Shown here: in pieces, positions 1-10,362 of the stretch
How the letters are laid out: each line of letters starts with the position of its first letter
Position numbering within the stretch: position 1 is the stretch's first letter
NCBI RefSeq assembly: GCF_007744255.1
Contig: NZ_CP036267.1
Location: 5,964,001-6,028,000, forward strand
Origin: Thalassoglobus polymorphus
Lineage (GTDB): Bacteria > Planctomycetota > Planctomycetia > Planctomycetales > Planctomycetaceae
Reading direction: 5' to 3'
Length of the DNA: 64,000 nucleotides
The notes under the pieces: generated by a model
What the model was told of the DNA's origin: nothing
What the model saw: only the letters and a program-made list of their open reading frames with translations
The model's database searches: none
Translations under genes and position numbers: made by a program

Positions 1-967
1 ATGTCGTTTTCCATTCAGATTTTCGTTCTTCGAAAACTGTTTCCAGTGACGGAGTGTCTGATTTCACAGTCGTGATGGTTGGCTTTGAACTTTGCTCTTG
101 CCGAGTCGTTTCTGCGGCTGCGACTTCAACAGCGTCTAGATTCCCGCTCATTTCTGATGATGTTTGTGGTGGCTGAGCAGAGCCGGTTTCAAACACATCG
201 TTCCACCATTTTTGCTCTTCGATGTCCTGAGCGGCAAGAAGCTCATCGCCGAACGCTTTCTCTTTTCCGGGCTCCAAGGCCACTTTACTCAGGACTTTCT
301 GTTCAGAGATGACAGGTTTGTCGAGAGCGACTTTCTCGGATGCTTTGGAGGTGGTTGCTGCTAGCTGATTTTTCGTTTCTGTAGAATCGTTCGCCCATTC
401 AAATGCGGACGGTGCTTCTCCCGGAGCAGGGCGTTCTGCCACCTCGAACATCGGAGGTGTTTTCTTCTTGTTCTGTGGAAGCTGATCTTCCAATCGGCGA
501 CTTTTCTTCGTCAACACTTCTTCAGCTGGCTGCTTGGGACGTGTTGTCGACTTTGAGGCCAATGTCGGTTGCCTGCTGTTGTTTTTCTCAGCAATCAAAT
601 CTGCCGGAGATTTTTTTCGACCGGCTTTTGAATACTGTGAACTCCCCTCAGACTGTATTCCAGATGAGGCAACTGAAGTCGATTTTGAACCGTACTTTTG
701 TGAGAGTACTACGATTCTTTGTTGAGCGTCCACGTTCTGTGGGTCTTGCTCGGCGATATGCTGGTACAAACGTAATGCCACTTCAGGCTTTCCGTTGTCC
801 TCATATCGTTTCGCCGCCTTGAGCAATCGTTCAGATCGATTTTCGGCAACTTGTTTACTTTGTGAAGCAGCCGATTTTGTACCAACCCAAGATGGTTTGG
901 TGGCACACCCCGAAACCGCAAGAACTATTGGCGCAATTAGTAGCGCTATCTTCGAAACCTGACGCAT
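1..967 (-). CDS. TPR-containing lipoprotein, 3' end outside window
   Basis: An open frame without stops runs from an ATG at 967 to the window edge (322 codons visible). It is preceded by a purine-rich AGGGGGCAAGG ribosome binding site. The first 21 residues form a lipoprotein signal with lipobox AVSGC. Residues about 45-75 (ENRSERLLKAAKRYEDNGKP and on) look like one TPR-type helical hairpin. The rest is low-complexity, rich in K, E, P, S and T, and looks disordered. By analogy with planctomycete envelope lipoproteins it is probably anchored in a membrane, but the substrate or partner is not visible. No function is assigned beyond that. The start and frame are well supported by the signal peptide. 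Confidence 0.75.
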   Translation of the reverse strand, partial: MRQVSKIALLIAPIVLAVSGCATKPSWVGTKSAASQSKQVAENRSERLLKAAKRYEDNGKPEVALRLYQHIAEQDPQNVDAQQRIVVLSQKYGSKSTSVASSGIQSEGSSQYSKAGRKKSPADLIAEKNNSRQPTLASKSTTRPKQPAEEVLTKKSRRLEDQLPQNKKKTPPMFEVAERPAPGEAPSAFEWANDSTETKNQLAATTSKASEKVALDKPVISEQKVLSKVALEPGKEKAFGDELLAAQDIEEQKWWNDVFETGSAQPPQTSSEMSGNLDAVEVAAAETTRQEQSSKPTITTVKSDTPSLETVFEERKSEWKTT

Positions 968-1143
968 CCTTGCCCCCTCTATGGTGCAGAAACACCCGGG
1001 AAACGGTGGAAATCCCCCCCCACCGTCAAGTATCTATGGCACACGATAAAATTTGTGTGTTAACTAATCAGTTTTATCGGCGGGACACTCTCAACTCTTG
1101 TGGTTGAAATATCGAAAAAATCCGCAAAGGAGGGGAAAGTTGA

Positions 1144-1635
1144 TCAATCGTTAATGTGTCTTCCGCCAATACCGCCGGTTTTGAGGTACTTTGGGCCCGC
1201 AAGTGGCGGATGCGGCTGATTGGGATCGGTCGCTGAAGCGTTCTCGCTGACGAATTCACTCTCTAGCAGCAAAGAGATGAGCCCTAACCGGCTGATCGTC
1301 CCTATCAGTCGAGTCTGGTCAACAACCGGAACCCGAGGATGAATGTTCTCGCAGAGTACGTTGAATGCCTTTTCGAACGAGTCCTGAAGCGAAAGCGTCT
1401 TCGAAACGGGAGACATGATCGTGGTGATCACTTTCTTTGGACACAAGCGAAGAGAGTGGTATTTGAGGAAATCGTAATCCGGCACGACCCCAACAAGGGC
1501 GTTCTGCTCATTGACGATATAGACGTCTGAAACTTTGGACTGCAAGAGAAGGTTTTCTGCCTCCTCGATTTTCGTCTCAGGCAGGACAGTGACCATGTGT
1601 GTGTCAATCACACTTTGAATGAAGAGTTGCGGCAT
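1144..1635 (-). CDS. CBS-domain pair protein
   Basis: A 163-residue soluble protein made almost entirely of two CBS motifs. The first covers about residues 8-60 (ending near LVGVVPDYDFLKYH), the second about 70-125 (ending RLIGTISRLGLI). Tandem CBS pairs fold into a Bateman module that usually binds adenosine nucleotides and acts as an energy sensor; this one has no attached enzyme or channel domain. The last 30 residues are a polar tail. It stands alone, with a lipoprotein gene on the same strand downstream and a divergent sulfatase upstream, so its partner cannot be read from context. The family is secure; the ligand and target are unknown. Confidence 0.8.
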   Translation of the reverse strand: MPQLFIQSVIDTHMVTVLPETKIEEAENLLLQSKVSDVYIVNEQNALVGVVPDYDFLKYHSLRLCPKKVITTIMSPVSKTLSLQDSFEKAFNVLCENIHPRVPVVDQTRLIGTISRLGLISLLLESEFVSENASATDPNQPHPPLAGPKYLKTGGIGGRHIND

Positions 1636-2159
1636 CGGGCTCTCCTGCGATCAAGTGCGTTCTGTACCCGTGAAGAACGTCATTCCATCAGGGAGAATAC
1701 CGTACAGCACGAGGCAGGACGCGTACGTCGTTGTCGAAAATGGACTTGAACACTTTCGCAGGCCCGGAAAACATTGAAAATGTCCTAGAAATAGATCGGC
1801 AAATTAGCTGCTGTGACAATGGGGCGATTGGCGAAATTTGCCAGGTCACTTCGATTTCTGACGGTTTATTCCGGCGCAGCTGAGATGACTGGAGAGCGTC
1901 TCAGTCATGTGAAGCGAAGGTAATTCACCAAGGTTAGAGGATAAAACGAGATTTGGGCATGCATTAAAGCGTGAACAAGAGTTCTGAGATCGGTATGATG
2001 GTGAAGACTGTTTCAGGTTTTATGAGAGGGGCTCCGCTTCTTGTCGCCACAGGACCGTTCTGCGTATTTTCATCCATGGTCTTTTGGCATTTCCTGGCGC
2101 ACACCTCGACTGAGGTGGAGCACAAATGAGTCGACAGCGCAGCGTGCGCACAGAGAAAT
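1636..2159. other. Intergenic region between divergent genes
   Basis: 524 bp separating the CBS gene (minus) and the sulfatase gene (plus). It must hold both promoters, but I see no convincing -35/-10 pair, repeat or RNA structure. Confidence 0.4.
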
Positions 2160-3740
2160 ATGAGAGAGACTATGTATCACTTCCTTGTGAAGACACAGGC
2201 GTTCCTGATTGTATCCACAGTCATTCTTCAGGTCGTTAGCACGACCCCGCTTGCCGCCGAGCAGCCTCAGCGTCCAAATATTATCGTCATTATGGCGGAT
2301 GATTTGGGGTATGGGGACGTTTCTTGTAATGGAGCAACGGAACTGAAGACTCCGCATATCGACCAGCTTGCCGCTGAGGGCATGCGATTCACGAGTGGGT
2401 ACTGTTCCGCATCGACATGTACGCCGACGCGGTATTCATTTCTGACTGGAACGTATGCCTTTCGGGGAAAGCGAACCGGGATCGCTCCGCCGAACTCTCC
2501 GGCAATCATCAAGCCAGGAACTGAGACGATTGCTTCCATTTTACGACGAGGCGGTTACGCAACTGCAGTGATCGGAAAGTGGCATCTTGGATTGGGTGGC
2601 GACGAGGGACCGGATTGGAATGGAGACCTGAAGCCGGGACCGCTTGAAATCGGGTTCGATACCTGCTTCTTGTTGCCGACAACCAATGATCGTGTCCCCC
2701 AGGTTTATGTACACGATCATCGTGTTCCGAATCTTGATCCTGCTGATCCGCTATGGGTCGGGACAAAGAAGCCGAGTCCGGATCACCCGACAGGGATTAC
2801 TCATCGTGACACTTTGAAAATGGACTGGTCACACGGGCACAACTCGACAATTCATAATGGAATTAGCCGGATTGGATTTTATACCGGTGGTCATGCCGCT
2901 CGTTTTCGTGATGAAGATCTGGCGGACAAATGGGTCGAGAAGTCGAACGAGTTCATCGCGAAGAATAAAGATAATCCGTTCTTCCTGTTCTTCTCTTCGC
3001 ACGATATTCATGTGCCACGCATTCCACATGAACGATTTCAAGGGAAAACGAAGCTCGGCTTTCGTGGCGATGCTATCGTCGAATTTGACTGGTGCGTAGG
3101 CGAGTTAATGAAGACGCTGAAGGAGCATGACCTCGACGAGAAAACTCTCGTTGTGCTCTGTTCGGACAACGGACCGGTTCTTGATGATGGCTATCAAGAT
3201 GACGCCATCGAGAAAAACGGGAAGCACCGTGCAGGTGGTCCGTTCAGCGGTGGGAAGTATAGTGTCTATGAAGGGGGAACTCGTACGCCGTTTATCACTC
3301 GCTGGAAAGGTCACATCAATCCGGGGGTGAGTGATGAAGTCGTTTGTACGATCGACTTGGCTGCAAGTTTGGGAGCCTTGGCGGGGCAAACAATTCCCGA
3401 GGATGCTTGTCTGGACAGCTTCAACGTACTCGATGCATTGCTTGGAAAGCCGTATGCGGGCGGGCGAGGCCATCTGGTTCAGCAGGACAATGGAGCGAGC
3501 GGAACGTACGGACTTCGTGTCGGCAACTGGAAGCTGCACCGCTCGGATCGTAAACGCGCCAGAAACGTCAACGTCGAGGCTGAACTCGCAAACACTCCGG
3601 TTCCACAGTACCAGCTCTTCCAACTTGATAAAGATCCCCAAGAAACGAATAACGTTGCGGAGAAGTATCCGGAAGTTGCACAACGCCTTCAAAAGCAACT
3701 CGCGAAGATCATCGCAGATGGTCGGACACGAAAACCGTAA
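2160..3740 (+). CDS. Secreted arylsulfatase
   Basis: A 526-residue sulfatase of the alkaline-phosphatase superfamily. It hydrolyses sulfate esters, in planctomycetes typically on algal polysaccharides (family knowledge). The metal-binding start MADDLGYGD lies at about 45-53. The signature CTPTR is at 87-91, with Cys87 the residue matured to formylglycine. GKWHLG follows near 140. A signal peptide ends around LAAEQ. The first ATG is at 2160; a second in-frame ATG at 2172 has a GAGAGA ribosome site just upstream and gives an equally good signal peptide, so the start could be 12 bases later. There is no adjacent sulfatase-maturating enzyme gene. Substrate cannot be read from sequence. Confidence 0.9.
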   Translation: MRETMYHFLVKTQAFLIVSTVILQVVSTTPLAAEQPQRPNIIVIMADDLGYGDVSCNGATELKTPHIDQLAAEGMRFTSGYCSASTCTPTRYSFLTGTYAFRGKRTGIAPPNSPAIIKPGTETIASILRRGGYATAVIGKWHLGLGGDEGPDWNGDLKPGPLEIGFDTCFLLPTTNDRVPQVYVHDHRVPNLDPADPLWVGTKKPSPDHPTGITHRDTLKMDWSHGHNSTIHNGISRIGFYTGGHAARFRDEDLADKWVEKSNEFIAKNKDNPFFLFFSSHDIHVPRIPHERFQGKTKLGFRGDAIVEFDWCVGELMKTLKEHDLDEKTLVVLCSDNGPVLDDGYQDDAIEKNGKHRAGGPFSGGKYSVYEGGTRTPFITRWKGHINPGVSDEVVCTIDLAASLGALAGQTIPEDACLDSFNVLDALLGKPYAGGRGHLVQQDNGASGTYGLRVGNWKLHRSDRKRARNVNVEAELANTPVPQYQLFQLDKDPQETNNVAEKYPEVAQRLQKQLAKIIADGRTRKP

Positions 3741-3960
3741 GGCTCCGAAATGACGGCGACGATGCACCGCATCGGCAATCATGCTGTTTCGCGTTTTGCT
3801 CGCCAGGAAGTAGAACGTAAAGGCCAATGTTGGATTTGCTCTGGATGCTCTTTACGTCGGCCTGCGATGTCGAGACAATGAAGCGGGCTCAGGGAGCATT
3901 CTTTCAAACTTGGATGATCCACAAATTTTTGAGGTGATTCGTATCTTGTTTGAAGAGTGC

Positions 3961-4041
3961 TGGAACTGATCCTGAAACTTGAAATTGCTCTCTTAAACAT
4001 TGAGTAAGGGGGTTATTCCAGAGGTTTTCGGACGGATTCTA
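3961..4041 (+). repeat. Dispersed repeat family 1, copy a
   Basis: 81 bp copy of a family also seen at 24960, 51720 (inverted) and 53901. The ends are imperfect inverted repeats: TGGAACTGATCCTGAAAC on the left and the complement of GTTTTCGGACGGATTCTA on the right. The start of this copy is TGGAAC rather than TAGAAC. It lies in the 395 bp gap between the sulfatase and the RND pump; I see nothing else in that gap. Confidence 0.75.
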
Positions 4042-4135
4042 GTTAAGAAGACCCGCCAGAAACACATTGTAAAGTGAGGCAGTAGAGCAATCGCTCTGCA
4101 GCTTATAGATAACCCGAACTAAAGGTTTTCCGGGT

Positions 4136-7100
4136 ATGAACCCCATTGAGTTTTCTTGTGAGAATCCCGTCAAGGTGGCCGTCGGGGTGATCCTTGCGAT
4201 TATGTTCGGCACACTTGCGTTTCTTGCGACTCCGGTGCAGTTGACTCCTGATGTTGCCAAACCCGCGATCACCGTAACGACAGCTTGGCCGGGGGCCAGT
4301 GCGCAAGAGGTCGAGCGGCAAATCATCGATGAACAGGAAGAACAACTTAAGGGAGTCGAGGGGCTCGTTGAGTTCAAAAGCGAAAGCAAGGATTCCGTCG
4401 GCACAATTACTCTCGAATTTCCTGTCGGGTTTGATCTGGCTTCTGCGCGAGCGAAAGTCAGCGACAAGCTGAATCAGGTTCCCGAGTATCCTGAAGATGC
4501 CTCTGAGCCGACGATCACAGAAGGTGAGCAAGGTGGGAACTTTATTGCCTGGATCATTCTCAAGCCGATCCCGCCAACTCCAGAAGATGTTCGACAATTT
4601 GTCGCGAAACACCCTCATCTGGAGGAGAAGCTGAAAGTCTTCGCAGACGGGACTCGTGAAGCGGACTTGAGCGTTTTGCATAAAATGGCTCGTACCGAGC
4701 CGGACGTCCAAAAACTTCTCGATGGGCGACCTGATCCCACGAAGATGAGAAAGTTCGCGGAAGATTTTATCGAAGCTCGTTTCGAACGCGTCCCGGGAAT
4801 CTCCAATTCGAATATTGTCGGAGGTCGCGAACAGGAATTTCGAATTGTTGTCGAACCGACAAAGCTGGCAGCCTATCAACTCACGATCGCTGATCTTCGT
4901 CGTGGTTTGAGTGGTGAAAACAAGAATACGTCAGCGGGCGACTTGTGGGAAGGAAAACATCGACACGTTGTTCGGACAATCGGTCAATTTGACACACCAG
5001 AGAAAGTTGCCAACACCATTATCGCCATTCGCGATAATTCTCCAGTCTATGTCAAAGACGTCGCTACCGTCGGAATCGACTATAAGAAACCTGATGGAAT
5101 CGTGCGGCAGAAAGGAGTCTCGGGGTTGGCGATCAATTGCGAGCAAGCTCCCGGAACGAACGTACTCGAAATCATGGGACCTCCGGAAGCCGAGCTCGAT
5201 ATTGATGGCGACGGGACGATTTCAGAACTCGATCTGGCAGAAGCCCGCAAGGTGCATGGAGACTGTTTGCGGATTGCGATTGCAGAACTCAACCTGGGCG
5301 TGCTGGCTCAACAGGGAGTTTATATTGAGCAGGTCTATGACCAAACGGATTACATCTACGCTGCGACCGATTTAGTCTCTCAAAACATTTATGTTGGTGG
5401 AACTCTCGCAGTATTGGTGTTGTTGATCTTCCTGCGCAGCCCCCGAAGCGTGATCATCGTCGGGCTTTCGATTCCGATCAGTATCATTGCGTCGTTTCTT
5501 TTTATTCGTGGCTTTGGGCGAAGCATTAATGTCATCAGTTTGGCTGGGATGGCGTTTGCGGTGGGAATGGTGGTTGATAACGCGATCGTTGTGTTGGAAA
5601 ACATTTATCGACATTATCAACTGGGCGAAACTCCACATGTGGCTGCGATTCGTGGTGCGAAAGAAGTTTGGGGAGCCGTGCTGGCCTCGACATTAACGAC
5701 ACTCGCGGTGTTCGTCCCGGTCGTTTTTGTCGATGGGCAAGCGGGGCAGTTGTTTCGTGATATTGCGATAGCGATTAGTTGTGCCGTTGGGCTTTCTCTC
5801 ATTGTTTCGGTGACAGTCATTCCGGCTGCCTCGCAGCGAATCCTGAAAAAGATCTCTCACCCATCTCCCAAGGATGCCCCCAAGAAACCAAAAGGTTTCT
5901 TTGCCAGGATCGTTGATCGCTTCGCCAACCTGATGAACCTGCTTCTCACGATGCCGGGGAATCTGATCGTGCGGCTAGGGATTGTGGCCCTGTTTGTTAC
6001 TGTCACGTTATTCGGGGCGTGGATTCTCATGCCGAAAACAGAATACTTGCCGGAAGGAAATCGGAACCTTGTTTTTGCAATTCTCCTGCCTCCTCCGGGA
6101 TACAACCTCGATCACATGATCGATATCGGAAAAGGGATTGAATCGGAGCTCTCACCTTATTGGGAAGCAGAACCAGGTTCACCGGAAGCAAAAGCGTTGG
6201 ATGGTCCACTCGTGAAGAATTTCTTCTTTGTGGCGCGTGGGTCAAATCTGTTCATGGGGGCTTCTGCACGAGAAGAATTGCAGGCGGGTGACATGGTTCC
6301 CGTGATGCAGCGAACCGCAGGGAAAGTTCCGGGAATGTTTGCGATTGTTGCTCAGTCGGGGCTCTTTTCAGGAGGCCTCAGCGGCGGGCGGGGAATTGAT
6401 GTCGAGATTTCCGGACCGGACATGTCTCGGTTGAATCAGATCGGGCAAGATGTCTTTCAGCGGACGATGGGGATTGGACAGTACCAGGGAAAGGCAGTCT
6501 TCCCACCCGATCAGGGGCATCAGGCACAGCCGATGCAGAATTTGGAATCGACAAATCCTGAGCTACTGATTCAAGCCAGACGCGAAGCTGCCGCAGATTC
6601 ACAAATTACCACCGCTGATCTTGGTTACGCGATCAATGCACTTGTCGACGGAGCTTACGCGGGTGATTACTGGCACAACTCTCGGAAGATCGATCTTGTG
6701 ATTTACGGTGCCGATGAATTTTCGAGGCAAACTCAAGACCTCAAGAACTTACCGCTGAGTACCCCGACCGGGAAGTTGGTGAATGTGGGAGCGGTCGCAG
6801 AAATTTCTTCAATCGGCGGCCCGGAAAGTTTCAAACATGATGAACGACAGCGTTCGATTGGTATTCAAATTAAACCTTCGCTGACGATGCCGTTGGAAAC
6901 CGCCATCGAGAAAGTTGACCGGGAAATTCGACAGCCACTTCTCGAATCACCACTGATGGCAGGTGGGCAATATCAAATAAAACTGGCTGGAACATCTGAC
7001 GAGCTGAGTGAAACCCGCCGAGCGATGCAAGGAAATTTATTGCTCGCGTTGATTATCACCTATCTGTTAATGGCGGCGCTGTTTGAATCATTTCTGTATC

Positions 7101-7639
7101 CTGTCGTCATTATGACCAGCGTACTTCTGGCACTCGTCGGAGGGTTTGCCGGACTGGCATTGCTGAATCTCTTTATTCCGCAATCTCTCGACATGTTGAC
7201 GATGCTCGGGTTTGTGATTTTGATCGGAACCGTGGTCAACAATGCGATTCTCATTGTACATCAATCTCTGAATTACATGCGTGAAGATGGCATGAGCGAC
7301 CGCGATGCAATTGTGGAAAGTGTTCGTACACGTATTCGTCCGATCTTCATGAGTACGTCAACAACCGTTTTGGGGATGTTGCCGTTGGTAATTCCTCTCC
7401 CTGCCCGCACGCTAGATGGCTCGTGGGCACTGCAAGCAGGGGCCGGAAGTGAGCTCTATCGTGGCTTGGGAAGTGTCGTACTGGGTGGGCTGATCATCTC
7501 AACGGTCTTCACACTGATTCTGGTTCCGGTTGGCTTTAGTTTGGCGGTCGACATGAAGAAAGGTTGGAATTGGCTCTTAGGGCGTTCGGGAGAACCTGTC
7601 GAACGTCAAACTCAAAAGCAACTCGCCACCCAAAGTTGA
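4136..7639 (+). CDS. RND-family efflux transporter permease
   Basis: An 1167-residue inner-membrane proton-driven pump of the RND/AcrB superfamily. The N-terminal membrane segment (VAVGVILAIMFGTLAFL), the two large periplasmic porter regions and two bundles of membrane helices follow the usual order. TM4 carries GMVVDNAIVVLENI and the C-terminal half carries GTVVNNAILIV. Two features are unusual. Residues about 143-220 form a charged helical insertion, and residues 355-366 spell an EF-hand-like loop, DIDGDGTISELD, inside a periplasmic region. No membrane-fusion protein or outer-membrane factor lies beside it; the next gene is a TPR protein only 14 bp downstream. Substrate is unknown. Confidence 0.9.
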   Translation: MNPIEFSCENPVKVAVGVILAIMFGTLAFLATPVQLTPDVAKPAITVTTAWPGASAQEVERQIIDEQEEQLKGVEGLVEFKSESKDSVGTITLEFPVGFDLASARAKVSDKLNQVPEYPEDASEPTITEGEQGGNFIAWIILKPIPPTPEDVRQFVAKHPHLEEKLKVFADGTREADLSVLHKMARTEPDVQKLLDGRPDPTKMRKFAEDFIEARFERVPGISNSNIVGGREQEFRIVVEPTKLAAYQLTIADLRRGLSGENKNTSAGDLWEGKHRHVVRTIGQFDTPEKVANTIIAIRDNSPVYVKDVATVGIDYKKPDGIVRQKGVSGLAINCEQAPGTNVLEIMGPPEAELDIDGDGTISELDLAEARKVHGDCLRIAIAELNLGVLAQQGVYIEQVYDQTDYIYAATDLVSQNIYVGGTLAVLVLLIFLRSPRSVIIVGLSIPISIIASFLFIRGFGRSINVISLAGMAFAVGMVVDNAIVVLENIYRHYQLGETPHVAAIRGAKEVWGAVLASTLTTLAVFVPVVFVDGQAGQLFRDIAIAISCAVGLSLIVSVTVIPAASQRILKKISHPSPKDAPKKPKGFFARIVDRFANLMNLLLTMPGNLIVRLGIVALFVTVTLFGAWILMPKTEYLPEGNRNLVFAILLPPPGYNLDHMIDIGKGIESELSPYWEAEPGSPEAKALDGPLVKNFFFVARGSNLFMGASAREELQAGDMVPVMQRTAGKVPGMFAIVAQSGLFSGGLSGGRGIDVEISGPDMSRLNQIGQDVFQRTMGIGQYQGKAVFPPDQGHQAQPMQNLESTNPELLIQARREAAADSQITTADLGYAINALVDGAYAGDYWHNSRKIDLVIYGADEFSRQTQDLKNLPLSTPTGKLVNVGAVAEISSIGGPESFKHDERQRSIGIQIKPSLTMPLETAIEKVDREIRQPLLESPLMAGGQYQIKLAGTSDELSETRRAMQGNLLLALIITYLLMAALFESFLYPVVIMTSVLLALVGGFAGLALLNLFIPQSLDMLTMLGFVILIGTVVNNAILIVHQSLNYMREDGMSDRDAIVESVRTRIRPIFMSTSTTVLGMLPLVIPLPARTLDGSWALQAGAGSELYRGLGSVVLGGLIISTVFTLILVPVGFSLAVDMKKGWNWLLGRSGEPVERQTQKQLATQS

Positions 7640-7653
7640 AGGTGAAACTTAGA

Positions 7654-10209
7654 ATGAAGAGTGAGGGAGCACGCCTGGCACATCGAACGAGTCTTCCACT
7701 GGTCGGAGTCGTCGTGCTTTACGTCGCTCAACTCGGATGGGGTGACGATCTTCAGAATCGATACTTTCAGGGCCTGCGAGATCGTGGTCTCTATTTGATC
7801 GCTGAAGATTACGCCGTCAGTCGCTTAGGTACCGATCTGCTCCTCCCCGATGAGCGTGCGATCGTCACCATTGAACTGGTGCGAACACTCACCGCTCACG
7901 GAGGGGTTTCGTCACCTGAGCAGCGGGATGAACTCTGGGGCGAAGCGGAAAGGTTGTTAAAGCAGTTCTCCGAGAGTCACAAGAACAATCCTCGTCTTCT
8001 GGAAATTCAGGCGGAGCAAGCACTGCTCCCTGCCCGGTTCGGAGATGAGCTGGCTTGGGAACTCCAGATTAACCCGGTCAACCAGAAGTTGGCGACGGCA
8101 ACTCGTGACGAATTCACCAAAGCGATTCAAGAGATTGCGGAAGTTCTTGTTGAGTTCGACAAAGCCCCTGAGAAACCAAGTCCAAGTGATCTTGCTGATG
8201 GGGCACTCACGCAAACGGAAAGAATCAATTTAAGGCAACAGCTGGAGTTCTACCTCGTCCGTTCCAAATTTTTCCTGGCCCAGATTGCGCCACCTGGACC
8301 TGATCGAACTGGCCTCTTTCTCGATATTGCTGACGAGTTCGATGCCCTCTCAAAAGAACGCCCCGAGTCGAAGTGGACGTTCAAAGCCCGCAAGTACCTC
8401 GCAACACTCGCACGCGATCGCGGCGATTATTCCCGCGCGGATTCGTTGCTTCGTTCTCTTGCCCGGGACGCAGCTGAGTATTCGATGCAGGATGAAATTT
8501 TGGCTGAACAGGTTCGCAGCCAATACGATCAAGGCAAGCTCGACGATGGCCTGCGGATGATTACTGATCAGATTCAAAGTGGGCATCCACTGGGTGACGA
8601 AGTTCGAGCGGTGGCTGTTGAGGGCTTACTGAAAGCTTGGAAAATCGCTGGCGAGAAGGGGGAAACAGACTTTCAGAAAGAGCTCCTCGCAGAAGCTGAA
8701 AGTCATCATCAGCGAACACGAGGCAAATGGCAAAAGCTGACGTACGCCAAGCTGAGTCAAGTTCAGCAGAATCTCAATCTCGGCGATGAACTGGCGACCC
8801 TCGTTCGTCAAGCACAATGGAATTACCACAACGGCGACCTCAAGCAGGCGATTCAGTTTTTCCAGAACGCCGCTGCGCTGGCACATCGGCAAGGCAAGTC
8901 AGACAATGCTGTTGACTATGCGTTCACCGTCGGCTCAATTCAAATTCAGCAAGAAGACTGGCCTGCTGCTGCAAAAACATTTGAAGACATCGTTGCCAAT
9001 TTTCCTGAGGCTCAAAAGTCACAAGATGCAGGCTTGATGCGGTGTTATGCGCTTGGCAGAATCTATCTGCAGCGACCTTTACAGGAAACGCGAATTGCTT
9101 ACGAGGCAGCTCTTTCGAAGCAACGCATTCAGTTTCCCAATACCCCTTCGGCAATTGAAGCAACATGGATGCTCGCAGTCCACAACGAGCAACGTTTGCA
9201 ATGGACCGACGCGATCGATTTGTACCGGGAAATTCCGGCGGATCATCCTCGATACGACACCGCAATCTTACGGATAGTCATTCTTTATGACAAAATTCTG
9301 ACCCGACTCAAGGAACTCAAAGGCCCTGTCGAAGTCTGGGAAGATCAACTTCTCGAAGAAATCGTAAGAATTGAGGACCACCTTCCGAACCACAACGTTC
9401 TGGACTCGATGGAGCAGTGCCAGACGGCATTGCGGATCGCACAATTGCTGCTTCAACACCGCGATCGTTGGTACAGCGTCGCTGATCATTGGCTAAAACG
9501 AATCGAACAAACCGTTGAGGCTCAACAAAGAGAAGCAGACTTGCGAAATGCAAAGCTTGATCCTTTGTGGACTCAAATACAACGTGCCACTTCGCAACTG
9601 AGAATCGTCTCTCTAGCTGGTCAGCAAAGGTTAGGTGATGCTCGTAAGATCATGCTTCAGCTGGAGAAAACAGATCCATCGACAATGTTGGGGATTCTTC
9701 TAGGTTTGACTGAGATGACCTCGAAAATTGATCCGCTGCGACAGGTAGAGATGGGGCATTTACAACTGGAAGCCATCAGTCGTCTGGAGCAATCAAGAAG
9801 TGAATTGACACCGCAGCAGCAGCGCATGCTCGACGACAGTCACGCCGAAGCGTTCATTGCGATCGGGAATTTGAAAGAGGCTGCCGACATCTACGCGGAG
9901 CTAATCGAAAGCACTCCACGGAACGAACGGCTTCTCAGGAAAGTGATCGAGGTCCTCCTCAAACGAGGCAAGGCGGAAGACTTACTCGAAGCACGCAACT
10001 GGTGGAAGCGCATCGAACAGTTGTATAAACCGGGCGAGCCAGGCTGGGTTGAAGCTCGTCTGGAGATTGCAAAAATTGATGTACGTATCGGTGAGAAAGA
10101 GCAAGCCTTGAAATTACTCGGTGTGACGAAAACGCTCTATCCTCAACTGGGAACTCCGACGCTGCGAGAAGAGTTCGATCGATTTCTTGATGAGTTGAAA
10201 TCTCAGTAG
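7654..10209 (+). CDS. Large TPR-repeat protein with N-terminal export signal
   Basis: An 851-residue protein starting at the ATG at 7654, 14 bp after the RND stop, with AAGGTG upstream; an earlier in-frame start overlapping the pump is unlikely because the hydrophobic export segment (LPLVGVVVLYVAQLGW) starts only after this ATG. The remainder is alpha-helical with many TPR-like repeats, for example ARDRGDYSRADSLLRSLARD and REAADIYAELI-type hairpins. TPR arrays act as protein-binding scaffolds. Tight spacing suggests co-transcription with the RND pump, so it may be a periplasmic or envelope partner of that pump; this is inference. No enzymatic domain is visible. Confidence 0.8.
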   Translation: MKSEGARLAHRTSLPLVGVVVLYVAQLGWGDDLQNRYFQGLRDRGLYLIAEDYAVSRLGTDLLLPDERAIVTIELVRTLTAHGGVSSPEQRDELWGEAERLLKQFSESHKNNPRLLEIQAEQALLPARFGDELAWELQINPVNQKLATATRDEFTKAIQEIAEVLVEFDKAPEKPSPSDLADGALTQTERINLRQQLEFYLVRSKFFLAQIAPPGPDRTGLFLDIADEFDALSKERPESKWTFKARKYLATLARDRGDYSRADSLLRSLARDAAEYSMQDEILAEQVRSQYDQGKLDDGLRMITDQIQSGHPLGDEVRAVAVEGLLKAWKIAGEKGETDFQKELLAEAESHHQRTRGKWQKLTYAKLSQVQQNLNLGDELATLVRQAQWNYHNGDLKQAIQFFQNAAALAHRQGKSDNAVDYAFTVGSIQIQQEDWPAAAKTFEDIVANFPEAQKSQDAGLMRCYALGRIYLQRPLQETRIAYEAALSKQRIQFPNTPSAIEATWMLAVHNEQRLQWTDAIDLYREIPADHPRYDTAILRIVILYDKILTRLKELKGPVEVWEDQLLEEIVRIEDHLPNHNVLDSMEQCQTALRIAQLLLQHRDRWYSVADHWLKRIEQTVEAQQREADLRNAKLDPLWTQIQRATSQLRIVSLAGQQRLGDARKIMLQLEKTDPSTMLGILLGLTEMTSKIDPLRQVEMGHLQLEAISRLEQSRSELTPQQQRMLDDSHAEAFIAIGNLKEAADIYAELIESTPRNERLLRKVIEVLLKRGKAEDLLEARNWWKRIEQLYKPGEPGWVEARLEIAKIDVRIGEKEQALKLLGVTKTLYPQLGTPTLREEFDRFLDELKSQ

Positions 10210-10237
10210 CTTTGGTGAGATCGAACACCGAGGAAGC

Positions 10238-10345
10238 ACTCGTAGGTTGGGTGGAGCGAAAGAGAGTTTGATGTGGTTGCCAGAAACCCTTTGAAACAGT
10301 TCTGGTAACTCTGTTCCAAGTGGAGATTCGCGTAACCCAACACAG
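10238..10345. repeat. Left REP-like repeat flanking RAYT
   Basis: Contains TCGTAGGTTGGGTGGAGCGA near 10240 and GCGTAACCCAACA near 10331. Both are found inverted on the other side of the transposase gene at about 11022-11043 and 10940-10955. REP/BIME elements next to RAYT genes have this arrangement. Confidence 0.7.
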
Positions 10346-10362
10346 CTGAGCACGATGGTGGT

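Noticed and set aside
3105-3827. 240-residue minus-strand frame over the first sulfatase
   Set aside because: Antisense shadow of a gene with strong catalytic motifs.
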